A stretch of 34,087 nt of DNA from positions 1 through 34,087 of the forward strand of contig VGJF01000005.1 of assembly GCA_016867585.1 (NCBI GenBank), given 5' to 3'. The position numbers and the translations under genes are program-made. Below, piece after piece: positions 1-6,620 of the stretch. Below the pieces are notes generated by a model. It worked only from the letters and a program-made list of their open reading frames with translations, was not told where the DNA came from and made no database searches. The stretch is from Candidatus Aminicenantota bacterium. GTDB taxonomy: Bacteria; Acidobacteriota; Aminicenantia; Aminicenantales; UBA4085. Position 1 is the first letter of the stretch; each line of letters begins with the position of its first letter.

Positions 1-2
1 GC

Positions 3-440
3 GAATCGGAGACGAAGCTCCGCCGGACGATCGACCGGCTCGAGACCGTGCCCGAAAAGCTGCGGGGGATGTTCGACTCGCCCTTCTGGGACAGGGAGGC
101 CATGAGCTGCATCCGCTGCGGCATCTGCACCTATCTCTGCCCGACCTGCCATTGCTTCGACATGAACGACGAGGTCGAGTCGACGACCCCCCTCCTCGGG
201 AAACGCGTCCGGACCTGGGACACCTGCCAGTTCCCGGATTTCACGATGCACTCGTCGGGCCACAACCCGCGGCCCGAGAAATCGTCCCGCCTCCGGCAGC
301 GGATCAACCACAAGTTCCAGTACTTCGTCGAGGTTTGGAACCACTACCAATGCACCGGCTGCGGGAGATGCATCACCCTCTGCCCCGTGGGGATCGACTT
401 GGTCAAGGTCGTGGAAAAGGTGAGAGACCATGTCAGCTAA
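3..440 (+). CDS. 4Fe-4S dicluster subunit, HydB/AsrA-like (5' partial)
   Basis: The reading frame is open to the left window edge, so the true start lies outside; the GTG at 48 is internal. The visible 145 residues hold two ferredoxin-like clusters: a first motif CIRCGICTYLCPTCHC and, near the C-terminus, CTGCGRCITLCPVG. Between them lies a W-D-T-C segment. This pattern is known from the C-terminal part of sulfhydrogenase beta subunits (HydB) and anaerobic sulfite reductase subunit A, which pass electrons between a flavoprotein and a catalytic partner. It overlaps the next gene by 11 bases, and that gene is the matching FAD/NAD(P) subunit, which supports the call. Here the catalytic partner appears to be the FrdAB-like pair downstream rather than a hydrogenase or sulfite reductase, although upstream genes cannot be seen. 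Confidence 0.8.
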   Translation, partial: ESETKLRRTIDRLETVPEKLRGMFDSPFWDREAMSCIRCGICTYLCPTCHCFDMNDEVESTTPLLGKRVRTWDTCQFPDFTMHSSGHNPRPEKSSRLRQRINHKFQYFVEVWNHYQCTGCGRCITLCPVGIDLVKVVEKVRDHVS

Positions 441-1251
441 CGTCTATCTCCCGCACCTCGCCCGGGTCGTCTCGATCAAGGAGGAGGTCCCGGGCCTTCG
501 GTCGATCAAGACCTTTCGGACCCAATTCCTGGACGGCGGCTTCACCCATCTCTGCGGCCAGTGCGCCATGCTCTCGATCTTCGGCCGGGGCGAGTCGATG
601 ATTTCGATCTCGAGTTCCCCCCTCGTCCAGGACTATCTTCAGTTCAGCATCCTGAAGACGGGCCGGGTGACGACGGCTCTCCACGACCTCGAGGAGGGGA
701 GCCTCATCGGGGTCCGCGGCCCCTACGGCAACGCCTTCCCGGTGGACTCCTGGAAGGGGAGGAACCTCCTCTTTGTCGGCGGCGGCATCGGCCTGGCCCC
801 GATCTGGTCCGTTCTCCAGACGGCCCTCCTCCGGAAGGGCGAGTTCGGCGACCTGAGCCTCGTCTACGGCGCCCGGACCTCGGCCGACATCGTCTACAAG
901 GACGAGCTCGCCGACCTCAAGACGAAGATGCCGGTCCACGTGTCGATCGACGTCGCCGAGCCCGGGTGGAAGGAATTCGTCGGCTTCGTCGCCCAGAACA
1001 TCCTGGACAAGAAGCCTTCCCCCGACCGGACGACCGCCCTCGTCTGCGGGCCGCCAATCATGATCAAGACCTCGATCAAGTCCCTCAAGGACCTCGGCTT
1101 CGGGGACGACCAGATCTATACGACGGTCGAGAACAAGATGAAGTGCGGGATCGGCAAGTGCGGGCGGTGCAACATCGGCCGGCACTATGTCTGCAAGGAC
1201 GGGCCGGTCTATTCCTGGGCCGAGCTGCAGAAGCTTCCGCAGGAGTACTGA
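430..1251 (+). CDS. FAD/NAD(P)-binding oxidoreductase, HydG/AsrB-like
   Basis: A 273-residue ferredoxin-reductase-fold protein. The N-terminal half is the FAD-binding barrel, including a SMISISSSP segment where the family carries its flavin-contacting RxYS-like motif. Then comes the NAD(P)-binding domain with LLFVGGGIGLAPIWSVL and CGPPIMI. The C-terminus carries a [2Fe-2S] motif CGIGKCGRCNIG...C typical of sulfhydrogenase gamma subunits, AsrB and PyrK-like proteins. The ATG at 430 overlaps the upstream stop (438-440), indicating translational coupling. Family members move electrons between NAD(P)H and an iron-sulfur partner. With the upstream 4Fe-4S protein and the downstream FrdB/FrdA-like genes it probably forms the diaphorase arm of a soluble complex. 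The nucleotide preference (NADH or NADPH) cannot be read from the sequence with confidence. Confidence 0.88.
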   Translation: MSANVYLPHLARVVSIKEEVPGLRSIKTFRTQFLDGGFTHLCGQCAMLSIFGRGESMISISSSPLVQDYLQFSILKTGRVTTALHDLEEGSLIGVRGPYGNAFPVDSWKGRNLLFVGGGIGLAPIWSVLQTALLRKGEFGDLSLVYGARTSADIVYKDELADLKTKMPVHVSIDVAEPGWKEFVGFVAQNILDKKPSPDRTTALVCGPPIMIKTSIKSLKDLGFGDDQIYTTVENKMKCGIGKCGRCNIGRHYVCKDGPVYSWAELQKLPQEY

Positions 1252-1285
1252 GGACCCGACCGCGGGACAAGGAAGGAGAGCCAAG

Positions 1286-2020
1286 ATGAGCGCGACGAAA
1301 GCCAACGTCAAGAAGGACGCCAAGGCCAAGCCGGCGAAGAAGGAGCCGGACAAGGCCATGGCCACGGTCTATATCATGGGCAAGGCCTACCGCGTCCCGG
1401 CCGACGCGACGATCATGGGGGCCATCGAGTACGCCGGCTACCAGATCAAGCGCGGGGCGGGCTGCCGGGAGGGATTCTGCGGGGCCTGCGCGACCGTCTA
1501 CCGCCTCCCCGGCGACTACAAGATCTACACCGGCATGGCCTGCATGACCCTCGTCCAGGACGGGATGTACCTCTCCCAGATCCCGGCCATCCCCGCCCAG
1601 CGGCCGGTCTACGACCTCAGCGAGCTCAAGGCTAACGTCCAGACCTTCCAGAAGCTCTATCCCGAGATCTTCCGCTGCGTGGCCTGCAACACCTGCACCA
1701 AGGCCTGCCCCCAGGAGCTCGAAGTCATGGACTACATCCAGGCCGCCAAGCGGGGCGACGTCGAGAAGGTCATGGACCTGTCCTTCGACTGCCTGAGCTG
1801 CGGGCTGTGCGCCATCCGCTGCCCGGCCGAGATCGTCCACTACAACGTCGGCATCCTCGGCCGCCGGCTCTTCGGGAGGTACCTCCGGAAGAACAGCGAC
1901 CATCTCGACAAACGGATCGCCGAGGTCAAGGACAAGAAGTTCGACCGGGAATACAAGGAGATGATGAAGATGTCCAAGGACGAGCTCAAGAAGAAATATT
2001 ACGCCCGGGACAACGAGTAA
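1286..2020 (+). CDS. FrdB/SdhB-like iron-sulfur protein
   Basis: A 244-residue protein. The ATG at 1286 is chosen because a strong GGAAGGAG ribosome site lies at 1271-1278. After a Lys/Ala-rich N-terminus of about 30 residues there is a plant-type [2Fe-2S] domain with C60-x4-C65-x2-C68-x17-C86. It is followed by two full [4Fe-4S] motifs, CVACNTCTKACP and CLSCGLCAIRCP. In canonical SdhB/FrdB one of the later clusters is [3Fe-4S] with a differently spaced motif; here both motifs are standard CxxCxxCxxxCP. There is no CCG (HdrB-like) domain, so it is not TfrB. The C-terminus is strongly basic and helical. The gene sits 11 bases before the FrdA-like gene, so it most likely feeds electrons to that flavoprotein. 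Confidence 0.85.
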   Translation: MSATKANVKKDAKAKPAKKEPDKAMATVYIMGKAYRVPADATIMGAIEYAGYQIKRGAGCREGFCGACATVYRLPGDYKIYTGMACMTLVQDGMYLSQIPAIPAQRPVYDLSELKANVQTFQKLYPEIFRCVACNTCTKACPQELEVMDYIQAAKRGDVEKVMDLSFDCLSCGLCAIRCPAEIVHYNVGILGRRLFGRYLRKNSDHLDKRIAEVKDKKFDREYKEMMKMSKDELKKKYYARDNE

Positions 2021-2031
2021 AGGAGCGCCCG

Positions 2032-3699
2032 ATGTACCCCGAGTTTATGCACGACTCCCTGAAAAAGGTCGAGGCCACCCGCGCCCGCCGGATCGAGCTC
2101 GAGCGGTCGGGGAAGAACGTCTTCCCGCCCATGTCGGCCGAGGAGAGGGAGGACGTCCTCAAAAAATTCCATCCGGACTACAAGGCCGATTCCCGGCGGA
2201 CGATCAGGGTGGGGCCGAACAAGGGGGAGGTCCTGACGACCGAGGTCGCGGACATGCTCGAGTCCCACACCCGGATCGGCGCGGCTATGTTCGACCTGTC
2301 GTCCCCGGATTATGAGACCGACCTTCTCATCGTCGGCGGCGGGGGGGCGGGCTGCGCGGCGGCCATCGTCGGACGGGAGCATGGGACGAAGTCGATCATC
2401 TCGACCAAGCTCCGGCTCGGGGACGCCAATTCGATGATGTCCCAGGGAGGGATGCAGGCCGCGGTCACGGCCAAGGACTCCCCGACGATCCACTACCTGG
2501 ACGCCCTGGGCGGCGGCCATTTCGACAACAAGGCGGACCTTGTCAGAGCCCTGACCGAGGACGGACCCGAGGTCGTCAAGTGGCTGGAGGATTTGGGGGT
2601 CGTCTGGGACAAGAATCCCGACGGATCGATGTACGTCCTCCACGGCGGCGGGACGTCGCGGAAGCGGATGCACTCCTGCCGGGACTACACGGGGGCGATC
2701 ATCATGCGGACGCTCATGGACGAGGTCCGCAACCATCCCGACGACATCCAAATCCTGGAGTTCATGCCCACGATCGAGCTCTTCCTCGACGAAAAGGGCC
2801 GGTGCGCCGGCGGCGTCCTCTATAACCTGGAGACCGAGGAGTACTTCACGGTCAAGGCCAAGGCCGTCATCATCGCCACGGGCGGCTACGGCCGGCTCCA
2901 TATCCGGGGCTTCGACACGACGAACCATTACGGGGCGACCGGGGACGGACTGGTCATGGCCTACCGGGCCGGGGCCAATCTCCTGTACATGGATTCGGTC
3001 CAGTACCATCCGACAGGGGCCTCGTTCCCGGAGCAGATCGCCGGATTCCTGATCACCGAGAAGATCCGGGGGGCGGGCGGACAGCCGCTGAACAAGTCCG
3101 GGGAGCTGTTTGTCTGGCCCCGGGAGCCGCGGGACGTCGAGAGCGCGGCCTTCATCCGCGAATGCCTGGAGCGGCAGAACGGCATCCAAACGCCGAGCGG
3201 CCGCTGGGGCGTCTGGCTCGATTCCCCGGTCATCGAGGTCATCCAGGGGGCGGGCTACATCAACAAGAACTTCCCGGCCATGTACCGGCAGTTCATCCGC
3301 TACAACATCGACATCACCAAGGAGCCGATGCTCGTCTACCCCTCGCTCCATTACCAGAACGGCGGGGTCGAGATCAACGACCGCTGCGAGACGAACGTCA
3401 AGGGCCTCTACGTCGCCGGCGAGGCGTCCGGGGGCGTCCATGGCCGGAACAGGCTCATGGGGAATTCCGTCCTCGACTACAACGTCTTCGGCCGGCGGGC
3501 CGGCCGCTATGCGGCCGAATATGCCCGGACGGCGGTCCTGGGGAAGCTTTCCCTGGACCATCTTACGGCCTACGAGGAGGAGCTCCAAAAGGCCGGGATC
3601 GTCACCGACCGGATCGCGCCCGTCCTCCTGCCGTCGTATACGCCCGAGGAGGTCAAGAAGCGCCAGTTCACGGCCCACTACGAGGGGACGCTCCGATGA
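2032..3699 (+). CDS. FrdA/SdhA-like FAD-dependent fumarate reductase flavoprotein
   Basis: A 555-residue protein starting at the ATG at 2032, with AGGAG at 2021-2025. About 95 residues precede the dinucleotide-binding motif LLIVGGGGAGCAAAIV, longer than in FrdA. Substrate-site residues match the fumarate reductase/succinate dehydrogenase family: YHPTG, ITEKIRG (T, E and R retained), the proton-donor arginine in EPRD (R367), H440 in LHYQNGG, and the arginine in GRNRLMGNS. The histidine that links FAD covalently in FrdA/SdhA (in the SHTVAAEGG motif) is replaced: the segment is DANSMMSQGG with N133 at that place, resembling L-aspartate oxidase, so FAD is probably bound non-covalently. No membrane subunit follows. 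L-aspartate oxidase is an alternative, but the FrdB-like partner favours fumarate/succinate chemistry. Confidence 0.86.
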   Translation: MYPEFMHDSLKKVEATRARRIELERSGKNVFPPMSAEEREDVLKKFHPDYKADSRRTIRVGPNKGEVLTTEVADMLESHTRIGAAMFDLSSPDYETDLLIVGGGGAGCAAAIVGREHGTKSIISTKLRLGDANSMMSQGGMQAAVTAKDSPTIHYLDALGGGHFDNKADLVRALTEDGPEVVKWLEDLGVVWDKNPDGSMYVLHGGGTSRKRMHSCRDYTGAIIMRTLMDEVRNHPDDIQILEFMPTIELFLDEKGRCAGGVLYNLETEEYFTVKAKAVIIATGGYGRLHIRGFDTTNHYGATGDGLVMAYRAGANLLYMDSVQYHPTGASFPEQIAGFLITEKIRGAGGQPLNKSGELFVWPREPRDVESAAFIRECLERQNGIQTPSGRWGVWLDSPVIEVIQGAGYINKNFPAMYRQFIRYNIDITKEPMLVYPSLHYQNGGVEINDRCETNVKGLYVAGEASGGVHGRNRLMGNSVLDYNVFGRRAGRYAAEYARTAVLGKLSLDHLTAYEEELQKAGIVTDRIAPVLLPSYTPEEVKKRQFTAHYEGTLR

Positions 3700-4220
3700 C
3701 CGCCCGGACGAGCGCCCAGCTTCGGGATTTCGCCCGGGAAGCCGTCCGGCTCGAGATCCGGGGCTTCGAATTCTTCAACCAGGCCGCGGCGATCACCCAC
3801 AACAGCCTCGGCCAGAAGATGTTCCGCCACCTGGCCCAGCAGGAGATCCATCATCTCGAGGCCTTCCGCAAGCTCTTCCAGGAGGTCGTTTCCGCCGAGG
3901 AGTGGAAGAAGTCGGTCCGCGAGGAGGAGGCGTCGGGGCGTTCGGCGGTCATCGAGGACCTCGTCGCCCGGATGAAAAAAGCCGAAAGCCAGGGGGAAAT
4001 CGAGGCCATCCGGATCGGGATGGAACTCGAGCTCAAGGCGATCGATTTCTTCAAAAGGTGCGCCGAGAGCGGGGACGACCCGGCGGCCAAGGACATCTTC
4101 CTCAAGATCGCCGACGAGGAGAGGTTCCACTACGACCTTCTCCAGGCCCAGTACGACTCCGTGACCGGCTCGGGATACTGGCTGGACAGCGCCGAATTCC
4201 AGATGGACGGGAAATACTGA
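3696..4220 (+). CDS. rubrerythrin/ferritin-like diiron protein
   Basis: A 174-residue four-helix ferritin-like protein. Its ATG (3696) overlaps the stop of the flavoprotein gene in an ATGA arrangement, so it is the last gene of the redox operon. Likely iron ligands are visible in the usual pattern: E20, then E50-x2-H53 in QEIHHLEAF, and in the second half a MELELKAIDFF helix and DEERFHYDLL. The C-terminal rubredoxin domain of classical rubrerythrins is absent. Family members reduce peroxide or handle iron in anaerobes. The tight coupling suggests it protects the oxygen-sensitive flavin and iron-sulfur complex or draws electrons from it; this is inference. Confidence 0.85.
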   Translation: MTARTSAQLRDFAREAVRLEIRGFEFFNQAAAITHNSLGQKMFRHLAQQEIHHLEAFRKLFQEVVSAEEWKKSVREEEASGRSAVIEDLVARMKKAESQGEIEAIRIGMELELKAIDFFKRCAESGDDPAAKDIFLKIADEERFHYDLLQAQYDSVTGSGYWLDSAEFQMDGKY

Positions 4221-4274
4221 ATCCCCCAGCCTGATCGGGAGATGGAACGTCCTGGCTCTCGGCCGGGGCGGAGG

Positions 4275-4556
4275 TCAGCCCTCGCTGCAGGATTCGCACG
4301 ACCCCCAATAGAGGGGAAAATCCTCGAAAGCGCCGTCTTCGTTCTTGTAGACGAATTTCACGCCCTCGGACGTTCCGTCCGGCCTGTGTTCGTAGATGAC
4401 CGCCAGGCCCAGATCTTTATCGCCTTCGATGATTTCCTTGGCCCGGGCCGTCGCCTCCTCGAGTGTCGGAAACCCTTCCCGCTGCAGGGCCAGCGTTTCC
4501 TCGTCCCCGAGTCCCGACTTGGGGCGATGTCCGGCGATGGTGTAGATCGTGTTCAT
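4275..4556 (-). CDS. small hypothetical protein with C-terminal CxxC
   Basis: A 93-residue protein, MNTIYTIAGHRPKSG..., ending GSCESCSEG. The frame is open up to 4619, but the ATG at 4556 is preferred. It has a GGAAAG ribosome site about 10-15 bases upstream, and the earlier start would lie inside the -35 box of its own promoter. The sequence reads as a mixed alpha/beta fold: a central helix rich in Ala, Glu and Lys (EEATARAKEIIEG), then strands (GLAVIYEH, GVKFVYKN). The terminal SCESC could bind a metal or be redox-active. The family is not recognised. It is the only minus-strand gene in the window, is convergent with the redox operon and divergent from ackA, and shares a palindromic promoter region with ackA. 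Confidence 0.65.
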   Translation of the reverse strand: MNTIYTIAGHRPKSGLGDEETLALQREGFPTLEEATARAKEIIEGDKDLGLAVIYEHRPDGTSEGVKFVYKNEDGAFEDFPLYWGSCESCSEG

Positions 4557-4589
4557 TCTGAGCTTTCTTTCCGGTGAATCCTCGGCCGT

Positions 4590-4619
4590 ATTTTCGGGCG
4601 AAACGCCCCTCCCTGTCAA
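4590..4619 (-). promoter_or_regulatory. sigma70-type promoter of the small minus-strand gene
   Basis: Read on the minus strand, TTGACA lies at 4619-4614 and GAAAAT at 4595-4590, separated by 18 bases. The predicted transcript start is near 4583, about 27 bases before the ATG at 4556. A short perfect hairpin, GGGCG-AAA-CGCCC (4596-4608), lies in the spacer. The -35 box is perfect and the -10 box matches four of six bases. Confidence 0.55.
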
Positions 4620-4639
4620 CCCGTCTTTCCTTGACAGGG
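4611..4639. promoter_or_regulatory. 9-bp inverted repeat joining two divergent -35 boxes
   Basis: CCCTGTCAA (4611-4619) and TTGACAGGG (4631-4639) are perfect inverted copies separated by 11 bases. Each arm contains a consensus -35 TTGACA, one per strand. The symmetry may simply reflect two back-to-back promoters, but the identity extends three bases beyond the hexamers (CCC/GGG). This would also suit a dimeric regulator binding between the two genes. Confidence 0.6.
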
Positions 4640-4659
4640 TCGGCCAATGAAATTATAGT
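4631..4659 (+). promoter_or_regulatory. near-consensus sigma70 promoter of ackA
   Basis: TTGACA (4631-4636), a 17-base spacer, then TATAGT (4654-4659). This is the best promoter match in the window. The predicted start near 4666 leaves only about 10 bases before the ackA ATG at 4676, and no Shine-Dalgarno sequence is present there. Confidence 0.75.
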
Positions 4660-4675
4660 ATTTCGTCAACCACCC

Positions 4676-6109
4676 ATGAATATCCTCGTTTTAAACAGCG
4701 GCAGTTCCTCCGTCAAGTACCAGTTCATTTCCATGGCCGGCGAGCGCGTCCTGGCCAAGGGGATCGTCGAGAAGATCGGCTCGAGCGACGCGATCATCTC
4801 GTACCAGCCCGAGGACAAGAACAAGATCCGCGAGATCCGGGAAGTCCTCAACCACACCACGGCCATCGAGATGGTCCTCCAGCTTCTCCTCCATCCCCAG
4901 CACGGCGTCATCCGCGACAAGGCCGAGATCGCCGGGATCGGCCACCGGGTCGTCCACGGGGGGGAGGATTTTTCCGGCTCGGTCCTGGTCACCGAAAAGA
5001 TCCGGGCGACGATCCGGAAGTGCATCCAGTTCGCTTCACTCCACAACCCCGCCAACCTCAAGGGGATCGAGGCCTGCGACGTCCATCTGCCAGGCATTCC
5101 CCAGGTCGGGGTCTTCGACACGGCCTTCCACCAGACGATCCCCCCCAAGGCCTACATTTACGGCCTGCCCTACGCCCTCTACAAGAAATTGAGCATCCGC
5201 CGCTACGGATTCCACGGGACGTCCCACGGCTTCGTGGCCCGCCGGGCGGCGGAATTCCTCGGCCGTCCATTCGCCGACCTCAAGCTCGTCACCTGCCATC
5301 TCGGGAACGGGGCGAGCCTCGCCGCCGTCGCCGGCGGCAGGTCCGTCGATACGACGATGGGCTTCACCCCCCTCGAGGGTTTGGTCATGGGGACGCGCTG
5401 CGGGAGCATCGACCCGGCTCTTGTCCCCTACATCATGGAGCGGGAGAAGCTCTCGGCCAAGGAAATCGACTCGATCATGAACAAGAACTCGGGGATGCTC
5501 GGCTTGACCGAGACCTCGAACGACATGCGGGAGATCGAGCAGGAGGCCGCCCGCGGCAGCGAGCGGCACAAGCTGGCCATTGACATCTATGCCTATCACG
5601 TCAAGAAATATGTCGGGGCCTACATCGCCGCCCTCGGCGGACTCGACGCCCTGGTCTTCACGGGAGGGATCGGGGAGAACTCCCGGCTCGTCCGGAGGCT
5701 CGTCTGCGAGGGGCTGGAGACGTTCGGCCTCGTCCTCGACCCGGCCCGCAACGAGAAAAACGAGCGCGACATCAGCCGGGGCAAGGCCAAGATCCTCGTC
5801 ATCCCGACCAACGAGGAGCTGGCCATCGCCCGGGACACCAAGGTTATCCTCGAGGCCCGGCCCAAGGGAGAAGTCGCCGTCGCTCCGGCCGTTCCGAAGC
5901 CCCCGGCGCCTGCGGCCTTCAAGCCCGAGGAGACGGCCAAGCTCGTCCTCCTCTGGGCCCGGAATCCCAAGGCCGACCCCGCCGTCCTGGCCGGCAAGCT
6001 CGCCTCGGCCCTCGGCCGGGCGGTCGAGGCCGAGGCCGTCCGGGCGGAGCTCGTCCGGTTGAGCCTATCGTCCCCGGTCCCGGCGCCGAGACCGGCCAGG
6101 TCTCCTTAA
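4676..6109 (+). CDS. ackA: acetate kinase with C-terminal extension
   Basis: Acetate kinase converts acetyl phosphate and ADP to acetate and ATP, the substrate-level phosphorylation step of acetogenic fermentation. The ASKHA-fold signatures are all present: N7 in LNSGSSSVKY, R91 in GHRVVHGGE, H180 in HGTSHG, GNGASL, R241 in MGTRCGSIDP, FTGGIGENS, and the acidic pair E380/E381 in PTNEELAIARDT. The ATG at 4676 fits the family N-terminus and lies just downstream of a strong promoter. The protein is 477 residues against about 400 for the family. After residue ~395 it continues with a Pro/Ala-rich linker and then a helical stretch of about 55 residues (starting KPEETAKLVLLWARNP) ending in another Pro-rich tail. 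No phosphotransacetylase gene is adjacent. Confidence 0.96.
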   Translation: MNILVLNSGSSSVKYQFISMAGERVLAKGIVEKIGSSDAIISYQPEDKNKIREIREVLNHTTAIEMVLQLLLHPQHGVIRDKAEIAGIGHRVVHGGEDFSGSVLVTEKIRATIRKCIQFASLHNPANLKGIEACDVHLPGIPQVGVFDTAFHQTIPPKAYIYGLPYALYKKLSIRRYGFHGTSHGFVARRAAEFLGRPFADLKLVTCHLGNGASLAAVAGGRSVDTTMGFTPLEGLVMGTRCGSIDPALVPYIMEREKLSAKEIDSIMNKNSGMLGLTETSNDMREIEQEAARGSERHKLAIDIYAYHVKKYVGAYIAALGGLDALVFTGGIGENSRLVRRLVCEGLETFGLVLDPARNEKNERDISRGKAKILVIPTNEELAIARDTKVILEARPKGEVAVAPAVPKPPAPAAFKPEETAKLVLLWARNPKADPAVLAGKLASALGRAVEAEAVRAELVRLSLSSPVPAPRPARSP

Positions 6110-6121
6110 AGGAGGGACGTC

Positions 6122-6619
6122 ATGGAAAAAATCGATCGGGAAGAAGCGGGCTGGCTGGTCGCTCTGTCCTGGTTGAGCGCTCTCGAGGAGACGGCCCGGG
6201 ATTTCCACGGCACCCGGCCGCGGGTTTTCAGCGAACGCGCCTACGAGCATTCCGTTCAGTACTATCTTCACCTCCTGGGGGATGAATACGGCCTCCACAT
6301 CCCCAAGTCGGACACGATCCGGGCGGCCGTCGAAAGCTACATCAAGATCGGCATCACCGGGGGGCTGTTCCGCGACGCGAGCAACTTCGAGCTCGTCGAC
6401 ATCAATCCCTTCCACCTGGCCATCACCGTCCACGAATGCGTCTACCTTAAGAGCTGTCAGGCCCTCATCGAGGAGGGATTTTCCGTCCGCGACCTGACCT
6501 GCGCCCGGATCGGCTGTTTCCGGGCGGCGGTCAAGGCCCTGGCCAATCTCGACTGCGACTACCAGGTCACCTCGTTCAACATCGAGGGCGACTGCAAAGG
6601 CTACATCGAGAGGGTTTGA
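6122..6619 (+). CDS. hypothetical protein with six conserved-looking cysteines
   Basis: A 165-residue soluble protein. Its ATG is preceded by AAAGGAGGG (6109-6117). The N-terminal half is helical, beginning EKIDREEAGWLVALSWLSALEE-like. The C-terminal half holds all six cysteines (C106, C112, C127, C132, C145, C158), within phrases such as TVHECVYLKSC and DLTCARIGCF, and ends with GDCKGYIERV. The clustering suggests metal or iron-sulfur binding, or a redox sensor. The family is not recognised. It lies 12 bases after ackA and one base before the HEAT-repeat gene, so the three are probably one operon. Confidence 0.7.
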   Translation: MEKIDREEAGWLVALSWLSALEETARDFHGTRPRVFSERAYEHSVQYYLHLLGDEYGLHIPKSDTIRAAVESYIKIGITGGLFRDASNFELVDINPFHLAITVHECVYLKSCQALIEEGFSVRDLTCARIGCFRAAVKALANLDCDYQVTSFNIEGDCKGYIERV

Positions 6620-6620
6620 G

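Noticed and set aside
48-50. GTG at 48 as the start of the first gene
   Set aside because: The frame is open to the window edge and family members are longer at the N-terminus, so this is an internal codon.
4221-4274. Possible bidirectional terminator between the convergent genes
   Set aside because: Only weak, interrupted pairing (TGGCT...AGCC) and no T tract were found.
4574-4675. Upstream in-frame start for acetate kinase at 4574
   Set aside because: It would add 34 residues before the family N-terminus and start ahead of the TTGACA/TATAGT promoter.
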